NCBI GenBank assembly: GCA_015179045.1
Contig: WHUZ01000135.1
Coordinates: 1 to 64,000 of the forward strand
Length of the DNA: 64,000 nucleotides
Direction of reading: 5' to 3'
Source: Kalaharituber pfeilii
Lineage: Eukaryota; Ascomycota; Pezizomycetes; Pezizales; Pezizaceae
In this document: positions 47,501 to 58,215 of the stretch, piece after piece
Position numbering within the stretch: the first letter of the stretch is position 1
Layout: each line of letters opens with the position of its first letter
The notes under the pieces: generated by a model
What the model was told of the DNA's origin: nothing
The model's database searches: none
The model's input: the letters and a program-made list of their open reading frames with translations, nothing else
Position numbers and translations under genes: made by a program

Positions 47501-49622
47501 TATGCAATTTATATATATGACAGGTCCCTTTCAACATCATGAAATGTGTGAATGTGAGCTGAATCTGACACTTACCATAGGGCCCAATCGATGACACGAG
47601 AATGGCAGAATGAGGTCAATATCATAGGTATGGTGACTTATTGGCGAGTCTCTTTCAATATCAGGAAATCCCTGCTATGGCTTGGCACTGCAAGTGGGGT
47701 TCTATGATATAAAAAAAAAAAAAAAAAAAAACATTGTGAAATATATAGTGTCTATACCAAGAAACTATGAGGTGGCCGTAGCATGAAATATATAGCACTT
47801 ATGCCAAGAAACTATAGAGCTACAGTCACTCCATGGTCTCTTAACATGATCAGAAGATGACGAGAAGCTTCACTAGCAAGGAAAATATTTCCAGTGCCCA
47901 AGCAAGGAATTGGGGTTCAGCTCAATTACAGCAGTTCATATGGAGCCATTGAGTCTGGTACTACCACCACTACCATCACCACCATAGACATCAGCCGGCC
48001 TCAGCATGAAGAAAAGAAAGAGGAAGACTCCAACTCCTAACTAGACATACAAGATTAAGCACCGACTCAGCAATAAGAAGGCCAAAAAGATCACGTCGTC
48101 TATGAAAGCATCACCGATACTGACACTATTGCCGTCACTGGAACCATCAGTGTCAGTACTACCACTATTTTTTTTTTTTTTTAATATTAATACTCGCGTG
48201 CCGCCTTATGAGCTATGGTGAGGGTTTATTAGAAAAAAAGAAAGACTAAGCTAAAACTTAAATACATGGGACCCGTAGTTCTCACTGTGCTGTAGGGGAT
48301 ACGGCTAGCAGTCGCGCCTATCTTTATTCTCTCTTGGCTTCATACTGGCTCACCTTGAGCCATCTTTCTCCGAGTCACACTCTGTCTATATCTATATAAT
48401 CCTCCAAGTATACAAGTACGGAGCTGACCTTCTTGCCCTCTCTGATTAGTATTTCCTTCTTCCTGAGCCATTAGATCCTAACAATCTTTTTTAGGGCTTC
48501 ATTCACTATCACTAGCCCTTGTCATACATTTTTCAAATCCTTTCTCAATACTATCCTATGTACGATGATACCATAAATTTTGCTGGGGGCTTTGGTTTTT
48601 GTCAGGGGGCCGCGGGGTCTCTGTAGTCTTGCTCTGTAAGGAGTTAGGGCACCACTACCATCAAAAACTCCCACTCCACCACCAAAACCCTCCAACAGCC
48701 CAAAGGGAAGAGCTAAGCTTCTGACCAAACGAAAAGCTTATTGGCATCATGGGAAAAACACTCAGAAGGGCCCCACCACTACTACCTCTCTACCAACCAC
48801 ACCTGATGCCAACACTAGAGGGAAAGCTGACATCGTGATATATAGTATCACATTGAGGAAGAACCTGGAAAGGTCAAACAGTGGTTGGAAGCTGCGAACA
48901 AGAAGGTAGAGAAGATAAGGGGGATTCACTAGCTAAGGAAGAGGAATGTACTGGAGGAGGAAGGCAAGAAAACTAGTTCAGTGGTAATTTATCTGGGAAG
49001 AGAGATGGATGTTGAGAAGGTGAGGCTTAATAGATGGTAGAACAACTTAGTCCAGTATGAGTCAAAGAGGGGATGGAAGTAGGGGATTATACTGGGTGCC
49101 ACTCATATCATGGAGGAGTCTGCAGGCACCACATGTATTTAGGTTAATAGTTGTATTAGTTTTGTCAGTGTTTGTTCTTTCGTTAATCAAGATCCTCACC
49201 ATAGCCTATCAGATGGTATGCAAGTATTAAAAAAAAAAAAAAAAAAAAGCATCTTAAACGCACATATAAAATGAAGGACATTTTGAGCACGTTGAGTATG
49301 TTGGGACACTGACGGTAAGATTACTTGCATTGTAGGTGCAATGGAGGACTTGAGTACATTGCAGCACCGGCAGTAGAATTACTTGCATTATATATGGTGA
49401 GGGCGTAAAACTAGGTTTTGTAATGCTAGAAGCGCACTAAGGTAAAAAACTGATTTTATAAGGTATGAGAGTGGCAAAAGTCCGAAGGCCAGAAAGCACA
49501 GAGTATGACTGTTATGAGGCGATGAGGTCAGGAATGCATGGGGTACTTAAGATACTCAGGGCATAAACTGTATGTTGTGGTATTGGATGCCACATTGTGA
49601 TACGACCCATTTTTTGCTGATG
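44551..49622 (-). mobile_element. D4: full-length 5072-bp D element
   Basis: Reverse orientation; runs from CATTAGGAAGAAAGG to TTTTTTGCTGATG with AG on both sides (44549-44550, 49623-49624). It contains the 30-bp-type array (44705-44960), 130-bp-type repeats (45170-46070), GGAGTCAATTCA array (46188-46345), minisatellite (46890-47285), poly(A) 47711-47730, hairpin (47808-47852), c 47935-48165, b 48295-48570, and a 48828-49080 with poly(A) 49230-49248. It is the best whole reference copy in the window. Confidence 0.92.
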
Positions 49623-49737
49623 AGAATAAGGATAAAAAGGAGATAAGGAAAATTAAATAAGAAAACAAAGAAGACTTGGCTGATATATAGGCTTGCAGTC
49701 TAGTGTCATATATTACCACTCTCGATGAATCCAAGTT

Positions 49738-52700
49738 GGGAAACTAGAAAGGCAGATCTTAGCCAATAGAGTATCTGCCTCTCCTACTCCCTCAGTTGAC
49801 CTCACTCCTTCTCCAATCTTTGAAGGACCTCTAGTAAAGAAATCAATCATTCGTAAAGCTAAGCTAAAATAGAAGGAAAACGGTATCTCAAAATCAGTAA
49901 TGATTAGAATATGTATTGACCTAGGAGCAGAAATGTTAATGCTCTCTAATAAAGTACTAATCTCACATATCAAAAGAAAATTCCCCATCAAGTTCAGAGG
50001 AGCTGGAAGTATATCCTTACCAAATACTAGGACAGAGTATATTCTAAAGCTTTAAATGACCCTTATCAATGATACCAGTAAAGTTTATAAAGAACTCATT
50101 GACTTCAATATAGGTGATAGAAGAAAGAACTATGATGCACTCTTGTCAATGACGTGGATAGCTAGTTACTAGCTATATATTGATTGGGACTTAGACTATA
50201 TTGAACTAAATCACGCCAAATGCTCAAAATACATTAAAGCTAGGTGCTTTGAACTTTGTAAAGCAGAGAAACTTTATACAACTGAAGAATAGCAAGTAGG
50301 GCAAGTGTTTTTTAGTGGATATATATGTATTATAGGACGAAAAATACTCCAAGTGCGCATCTACCAAACAGAAGCTAGTAAGCAGGTGCCCTTTAACCTA
50401 GTAGCATAGAAAAAGAAATTCTCGAAGGTTTTTGACTCTGAGACTGCAGCAAAACTACTCCCGCACTGATTATACAACTATCATATACCTCTATAAGAAG
50501 GACAATAACCTATTTACTGATTAAGTGAGAAGGAATTGGAAATCCTGAAAGAATATATTGAATAGATATTAAAAGAAGCATAGATCTGACTCTCACAATC
50601 CCTAGCAGGTATATCTATCCTGTTCGGCCTAAAAAAGAATAGCAAACTACATATATATATTGATTATAGAGGCCTTAACCAAATCTCTATTAAGAACCGC
50701 TACCCTCTCCCACTAATAGCAGAACTCTGAGATCAACTCTATAAGAGCAAATACTTCACTGCTCTTAACTTAAAGCACAGATACAATTTGGTATGAATTG
50801 CCAAAGAAGATAAGTAGAAAATAGCCTTTAGGACTTGGTATGGCTACTATGAATACATAGTTATGTCATTCAGACTCGGCAATGTACTAGCAACCTTCCA
50901 GGAGTTTATGAATAAGATCTTTAAAGATATGATTGATTAGGGTTTTCTGGTATACATCGACGACCTACTAATATATGCCGAAACTCTAGAAGAATATAAT
51001 ACTATTCTAGAAGAGATGTTGCATAGGCTACAGGAAAATGGTTTAGCTATACAAAAGGAAAAATGTCAGTAGTACATGAAGGAAGTTGAATTTTTGGATT
51101 ATCATATCTCAAAGAAAGGAATCTCAATGTCTACTAATAAGATCTAGACTATCCTTGATTAGAAGACCCTTGGTACTAATGAACACTCCAAGTTAAAGAT
51201 AGATATACAATCCTTTCTAGGATTTGCTAACTTCTACTGATACTTCATTAAAGACTACGGTAAGATATACTTACTTCTAACTTGACTACTTAATAAAGAG
51301 GCAAAGCTAGTCTAAGGACCTCCATAAGAGGAAGCTTTCTAATAACTTAAGAAAGCTTTCACAACTGCTCCAATCCTAGTACACTATTACTCAGAATATA
51401 AAATTATTCTGGAAATGGATGCAAGCGACTTTGCACTTAGAGGAATCCTAAGTCAGAAGCAAGAAGATAGCAAACTACACTCAGTTGCATTCTATTTCCA
51501 AAAGTTCACTCCAGCTGAAATTAACTATAACATTTTTAACAAGAAAATGCTAGCTGTGGTGGAATATATAACAGATACCTGAAGAGGATAGTATGAAAGT
51601 ACTAAACATAGCATCAAAGTCTATACTGACTATAACAATCTCCAGATCTTTAATACTATTAAGAAGCTATCTTATTATCAAGTATGCTGGGCAGAAAAAC
51701 TTGCCCCATTCGACTATACAATCATTTACCAAAAAGGAAAAGCAAATGCTAAGGCAGATGCTTTATCCAGATATGGTGACTACACTCTCAAGAAGGGGAG
51801 TGGACAGCGAGATCAGTAAGAAACTAAGTTCTGAGAAAAAGGAATGTGGTAGGAAGAGGAAGAAATTTTGACTGCAAGAACAATAAAAGCTCTGAAAGTG
51901 GTAGCATTAACTAATGAATAAAGGAGCAAGCTAATTGAAGAAGAGAAAAAGAATAAATAGTATACTCAACTTAAGGAATATATTTAGTAGAAGAATGATA
52001 ACATTGATAAACGATTCAGTATCTATGATGAAGTAGTCCTACACAACAACCGGTTTATGATATCAACAGCCCTTAAACAGGAAATACTTCAAACAAAACA
52101 TGATCACTCTCTCACTGGCTATCCCAGAATCGAAAAAACTACAGAACTTGTCAGTAGGGACTTCTATTGGCCCAACACTCATAATAATATCACGAAATAT
52201 ATTGGTGCATACTTGGAATACTAAAGGAACAAGGCATAAAGACACAAGAAATATGGCCTCCTTCATCCTCATGAGATACTATACTAACTATAGTCCTCTA
52301 TCAGCATGGACTTCATTACTGAACTCCCTTCTTCAGATAGCTTTATACAAATATGGGTAGTAGTAGATAGGTTCACTAAGATTGCTCCCTTTATCCCTCT
52401 AGTAGAACAATCCACAGAACAATTAGTAACTATCTTCCTTTGAGAAATATAGCAACTCCACAGCTTACCAAAGTATATTATATCAAACCGAAACTCAAAG
52501 TTTACCTCAAACTTCTGGCAGGAACTTATGAAGAAACTCAAAGTCAACCTAAATATGAGTATCACTGCACACCTGGAAACTAATAGATAAACTGAAAGAG
52601 TTAACCAAACCCTGGATAGTTATTTCTGCAACTATGTTACCTACTACTAGAACAATTAGAACTAACTCTTACCTCTCACAGAGTTCATATATAATAATGT

Positions 52701-53367
52701 ACAATATAACTTCATCAAAACTTCACCTTTCTTCACCAACTACAGCTTTCACCCCCTTGTTGATACTATCAATAAGGAAAAGGCCTTCAATGTACTCTCG
52801 GAAGAACTCACAGTGGAATGAGAACAGATTCACAAGAAACTAAATAAATCAATTAAATGAGCAGCTAAGTAGTATAACTAATATCATGCCCAACAGCTAA
52901 ACTTTAAGAAAGAAGACAAAGTTATACTTAATGCTAAAAATATTCTGACAAAAAGACCTTCTAAGAAACTCGATGCTAAATTAATCAGACCTTTCACTAT
53001 CGAAAAAGTAATAGACAAACGTTTCTTCAAGCTTAAGTTACTATACAACTTGAAAATGTACTCTGTCTTTCATGTTTCACTGCTTGAACTGTTCAAAATA
53101 TCTACTCTCAACCCTCTACCCGACCAACCATCTCTACTAATATAAGAAGACAAGGAAGAATACTTCATAGCCTCCATCACTGATATACGATACAATGGTA
53201 CTAAGAAGACACTAGAGTACCTTATACAATAGGAAGGTTATAGGCCTGAGGAGACAATATGAGAAAGCCTAGGTAAACTATTAAGGGATGATAGATTACC
53301 AGTGGATGTACTCAAAGAATTCTATGAGTAATACTCTAATAAAGAAAAACAAGCCGAAGCAGGATAA
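49738..53367 (+). pseudogene. H pol pseudogene: protease-RT-RNase H-integrase-chromodomain
   Basis: All domains share one frame (codons start at positions of remainder 1 modulo 3). Protease: C-I-D-L-G-A-E near 49912. RT: D-Y-R-G-L-N near 50662, F-T-A-L-N-L, and the catalytic V-Y-I-D-D-L-L-I-Y near 50950. RNase H: E-M-D-A-S-D-F-A-L at 51412 onward. Integrase: K-H-D-H-S-L-T-G-Y near 52097 (zinc region, cysteines changed), S-M-D-F-I-T-E-L near 52303, V-V-V-D-R-F-T-K. Chromodomain: E-Y-L-I-Q-stop-E-G-Y-R-P-E-E-T near 53215-53255, where Trp has become TAG. The breaks I see are in-frame stops, mostly TAG, not indels. Confidence 0.9.
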
Positions 53368-53806
53368 TAAGGAAAAAAGAAAAAGAGAAGTTAGAAATGC
53401 AGTTAAGTTTCTGACCTAAAGTGCAGATATATCTGTTATAAAGATATAGCATGGACCTAATCTATGAACTTAAGTTCATATAGTATTAATACTTATCCTA
53501 GATACAAGCCAAGGTGTCAAATAGAAAATATTTAAAAGATCAAGATACTATGAATATAGTAGTATATCTTATGATAAATAGGTAAAGCTCTTACCAACTT
53601 ACTTTTAATGTCAAAGACTAAGTAGAGGTACAGCCTATAGTTAGAACATTATGGAATATTACCTTAAGTATAATTATAGCAATTAAGTTGCTGAGGTCAA
53701 GGTAAGAGATCTACTGATGCTAAGCTGTACGGCTTATATTCGTTTAAGAAATTAAAGAATAATAGCTAATAGGCACTCGGGACGTGTGCTCCAAGAAGGG
53801 GAGTAC

Positions 53807-54450
53807 TATTACAGGTATAACTCATTCTCATGCTATAACACCATCTTGTTTAAGTATCATCAAAAGGTACTACTAACTATAAAGCCTACCAGTTAGAAGT
53901 TTAGCTAATCCAATACTAGTCAGGTCTGTGGTAGTAAAACTTCTTTAGTTAAGAAGTAAGTAACTACTAAGATTAGCAATCTTAGTTACTAACTTATCTA
54001 GCAACTCCTGTTGTACTATTTATTATAGGATAACCTTTTCTTATTTTTTTATATTATTGATCTTTACATAGAGATCAGAGTTATAATAGTATTTTTAGAT
54101 AGAGGCTTGCATTAGAGGTTTCAAGTTCTTATATTTGTTGTTCTAGAATTTATTATAAGGGTTAGTCAAAAAGAAAGGCTGTCACTTGGCTTTTTTCAGG
54201 TCTGGCTTGATCTTCAGAATCCATTCAAGCTGAATTTGTTAACAGCTTTGAAGAACTACATTTTGTATAAAGAGAAGCCTGACCTACCAGCTTGAGAGTT
54301 AGAAGTGCAAGGACTCGGAACTTAACCCTAACAAATATAAAGCTTTCTTACTACCTTAACTACTTTATTTTCTGTAACTTATATTTAATTATATTTCATA
54401 TTGCACTTAGTTATTTAGTAAATGACTTACCTTCAACGTACCCTATAACA
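53807..54450 (+). repeat. H 3' LTR (about 644 bp)
   Basis: Starts TATTACAGGTATAAC (mutated TGTTA) after a purine tract and ends ACCCTATAACA, forming imperfect inverted termini. It has only one copy in the window, so the borders rest on termini and tract. The following CTACC (54451-54455) would be the target duplication. Confidence 0.7.
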
Positions 54451-54886
54451 CTACCCTCTTTCTCTTCTTCTTATTCCTCTCTTCCTTTCCTTACCTCTTC
54501 TTCTCCTCTTTCTCTACCTTTGCCTTTTCTTTTTCTCTGTATATAAAATCTTCTCTTTACTAGAATTTTCACCTTCTTTTTATCTCTCTCTAACTCTCTC
54601 TCTTTCTTATCTTTCAACCTTTCTATCCTCTTCTTTCCTCTAAAAGGGTTCTTTACTACTTTTTTACTATTCTCTATAGGTTGCTCTATCCTTTTTCTTT
54701 TATAAACTCTTTTTTAGTACTTCTTTTTCTTCTCTCAGATCTTCAACTTTATCCTTTTCACTACTACCTTTTACCTTCTTATTACTATTATAAACTATAG
54801 AGCAAATTGTATGTTAAAAGCTTTCAAAAACATTATCTATCAATTACTAGATATTTTATCATATAAAGGCAAGTATTTAGTACTAT
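54451..54886 (-). pseudogene. Second LINE ORF2 fragment (G-type), reverse
   Basis: Aligns with G 43890-44340, covering the Glu/Arg-rich linker before the reverse transcriptase. On plus it is a CTCTTTCTTC pyrimidine-rich tract, which explains the Ser/Phe/Leu-rich frame 54292-54546. It is cut by A5 at TTAGTACTAT, which in G continues GACACAG. Confidence 0.8.
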
Positions 54887-56468
54887 TGTTATAGCTAAGG
54901 TAGAAACTTACTTATTACTATAACAAGAGGTAAGGGTTTTACTACTATTAGCTATTACAGCTAAAGGTAAAGACTTACTCACCAAGAGGAAAATACTAAC
55001 CCTATAATCAAATATAAGACTAATACTGATTGACTGAACTAATTACTTATTAGGCTTGGCTATTAATTCTTATATTATTTAGATAGGGTAGTACTATAGT
55101 AAAGTATATTATCCAAAATACAGCTTAATATATATACTTGAGTTACAGAAGCTTTATTTATATATGTATATATATTAGTATATTTATTATCTTTATCTTA
55201 TATGATTTTTATATGTTTTCATTACATGTGCCTATTACTATGAGTATTGGTATTAATAAGAAATTGCCACATTGTTAGCCAATTATTTATTTGTTGACTT
55301 CTCATATATAGCTGTGCTAAAGTCTATATAAGCACTAACTAGGAATAGTATAATGAGAAGAATTAAGATATTAGTAGTATTCTATCAGTTTCTCTATAAC
55401 TCTGAATCTATTATTCTTTTATTATGCTTATAAATCACTTCACTTTACTATATACTTTCTACTAAGTATCTGTCCTTCCAGTCTGTCATATAGACACTTC
55501 TATAGCTATTTCGACTCACCATATTTACTCTACCATAGTTGTAATATTTGGTTTCTTCTAGCACCTACCAGAGCTAAGCCCCTCATACTTATAATATTAT
55601 ACCACTTCTCCTTTACCTACCATCTTGCCTCTACAATGTTAGTACTAGAAGGCTTATCTACTGCCTCTTCTTCTGCAAGAACCTCTTCTCAGAAATATTA
55701 CCAACCTCTATAATAAGCAAGCATTTCTAAATAATATATCTTTCTCTCTCTCTTGGAGCTAGCAAGAACTGTAAAATACAATAACTCAGGTCCAAAAAGC
55801 TCTCCTCCAAAGTATCTCTTCTGCTAGGTACTGATGGTGTAGTTTCCTCTGCAACTTATAAATATTCCCTAACCCAAGTTAGCAAATTATATAGTGTATT
55901 AAAGTATGATACTAGAGGATCTCCTTTGCTAAGTGTTGATAGTATGAGTACTCCTACTCCTCATGCCCTATCTTGTAGTTCTCGTCAAGTACAAGATTCT
56001 AAGTTTCTTTATTTTTCTTTATAAGTTAAATACTACTATAGAATCTTTCTCTTCTCCTTCATCTTTCATTATCTTTATAACTCAGTTATTACTGTGAGGC
56101 CTTCTTCCTTCTTACATGTCCTCTTATAGCTCCCGCTAAGCCTGAGATTTGATACCTCCTTCTCTTTTTGTATTAGTTGATGCTAGAGGGGCCTTCTCTG
56201 CCTCCTATGAAAATTTCTCTCTCTAAAAAAGTTTGATAAGGATGAAAAAGAGCTTGATAATTTTCCTTTCTAGTCCAACAATAGACCAAGAGTTTGCAAA
56301 TTACTACTGATGATAAAACCTCTCACTTAAAGGGCCCTGCCCTCACCTTTTCTATTAGAACTCCTAAGTATTATATGCTAAAGCTCTTACTCTACTGCAT
56401 ATGACTTTCTAGAACTCCTCAGCTATGGCTAAGGCTGCTTGAAATATTTGGATACAAGCAGTAAAGTA
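54887..56468 (+). mobile_element. A5, left part (5' LTR, leader, gag start)
   Basis: Family A copy inserted in the LINE fragment; left duplication would be ACTAT (54882-54886). LTR 54887-55596 (710 bp) starts TGTTATAGCTAAGG and ends TTATAATA. The primer site reads TTATACCACT, the A1 site after C-to-T and G-to-A changes. Gag is recognisable from about 56190 (K-F-D...K-E-L-D-N-F) to the D5 insertion. Heavily AT-shifted. Confidence 0.87.
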
Positions 56469-57120
56469 CATCAGCAAAAAATAGGTTGTTCCATAACGCG
56501 GTACCTAGCGTCATAATATACAGTTTACGCCTTGAGTACCCCAAGCACCTCATACATATCTGACCTTATTGCCTCGAGACCATCATGCACTACGCATTTC
56601 TGGCCTTATTCCTTTGCCACTCTTATGTCCCATGAAATCAGCTTTTTATCTTGATGCATCCCTGGCATTAAAAAAGGTAGTTTGCTCCGTTTACGCCCTT
56701 AGCGCTCATAATACAAGTAATCCTACCGCTAGCGCCGCGACATGCTCAATGTACTCAAAATGTCCTATAACTCAAGTAATTCTGCCGCCAGTATCGCAAT
56801 ATGCTCAACATGCTTAAAATGTCCTTTATTTTATGTGTTTGCTCAATATACTTTTTTTTTTTTATTTTAAAACTTGCATGTTGCCCAATGGGCTATGGCG
56901 AGAGTCTTTATTAACGAAAGAACAAATACTGGCAAAACTAACACAACTATCAACCTAAATATATATGGTTCCTACACACTCCTCTATAATGTGGGTAGTA
57001 CCCAGTATGATCCCCTACTTCTATCCCCTCTCCAACTCATACTGGACTAACTTGTACCTCTATCTACTAATCCTCATCTTCTTGACATCCATCTCTCTTC
57101 CTAGATAAATTACTACTAAA

Positions 57121-57367
57121 AATGAAACACTTCCTAGAGGAGTGCAGAGTGTGGAAGTGGAGGTGGCCGGGAGGGGAGGAGTATGTAAAAAGGCATCCAA
57201 AACGGAGAGAGGAGGAGAGAGATCTATTGGGCACATCGATAGAAATATTGGGAGAGTAGGAGAGACAAGTAGGGTCATGTGACATAGAAAGTAGTTAGTT
57301 AGGACATTGTCATAGCCCGTAGGGTAGCAAGCAATTAATGATATTAAAAAAAAAAAAAAAAAAAAAA
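57121..57367 (+). mobile_element. Short 5'-truncated LINE 3' end with poly(A) inside D5
   Basis: Encodes M-K-H-F-L-E-E-C-R-V-W-K-W-R-W-P, the second half of the same zinc knuckle as the LINE at 37501, then a 3' UTR with CATAGCCCGTAGGG and poly(A) 57346-57367. Flanks AAATTACTACTAAA (57107-57120) and AAATCATCACTGAA (57365-57378) are a 14-bp target duplication differing only by transitions. Confidence 0.83.
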
Positions 57368-58007
57368 TCATCACTGAACTAGTTTTCTTACCATTCTCCT
57401 CCAGTATATTCCTCTTCCTTAGCCAGCGAATTCCACTTATCCTCTCTAGCTCCTTGTTCATGGCTTCCAACTACTATCCCAGATCCTTCCTCAATATGAT
57501 ACCATATATTACGATGTCAGTTTTCCCCCTAGTATTGGTATCAGGTGTGGTTGGTGGAGAGGTAGTGGTAGTGGGGTTCTTCCAAGTGGTTTCCCGGTGG
57601 CACTAATAAGCTTCTTCTTAGGTCAGAAGCTTAGCTCTTTCCTTTGAGCTGTTGGAGAGTTTTGGTAGCAGGATGGGAGTGTTTAATGGTGGTGATGCTG
57701 ATGCCGATAGTTCTAGTGGTGGTGATGATGTCAGTATTAGTAGTGCTCCCGCAGATGACATAATCTTTTTAGCCTTCTCATTACTAAGTTAGTGCTTGAT
57801 CTTGTATGTCTGGTTGGAAGTTGGAGCCTTCCCCTTTCTTTTCTTCATGCTAGGGCCAGCTGGTATCTGTGGCGGTGGTAGTCATGGTGGCGATGGTGGT
57901 GGTGATGGTGGTAGTGGTGCTGGACTCACTAGCTCTGTATGAACCATCGCCCAATCTCTTGCTTAGGCACTGGAAATATTCTCCTTGCTAGTAAAGTTTC
58001 TCATCAT

Positions 58008-58215
58008 CTGCATCCTCACAGAAAGAATGGAACTCCCGCTTTTCGGTATGTACGCACACGAAGTACAGGAATGCTTCCTTTTCCAGTCCTTTATTGATCT
58101 TTTCTAAGAACGGCATGATGTCACTCTCGATGGTGCTAAGTCTCATAGTCTTGGTGCAACAGGGGTAGGGTGATATGCTTGCAATGATGGTAGTGAGCTG
58201 ACAGATCCTTAAGAT
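58008..58215 (-). pseudogene. Unrecognised open protein fragment (about 66 codons) in D5
   Basis: The minus strand is open over about 66 codons without stop from about 58210 to 58012. Pieces read are C-C-T-K-T-M-R-L-S-T-I-E-S, M-P-F-L-E-K-I-N-K-G-L-E-K and Y-F-V-C-V-H-T-E-K-R-E-F. There are no repeats, the base composition is balanced, and no copy is seen elsewhere in the window, all unlike its surroundings. I do not recognise the family. It may be a captured host exon or a relic of the lost coding part of the D family. Confidence 0.4.

Larger units (their letters stand above)
49625..54450 (+). mobile_element. H: chromovirus with one continuous pol frame, 5' end missing
   Basis: Begins at the D4 junction, so gag and the 5' LTR are absent on this side. 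Pol runs to a stop at 53365-53367. Then about 440 bp of untranslated region with AAGGGGAGTAC before the 3' LTR (53807-54450). It differs clearly from A and E. The stretch 53368-53806 shows no gene. Confidence 0.88.
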
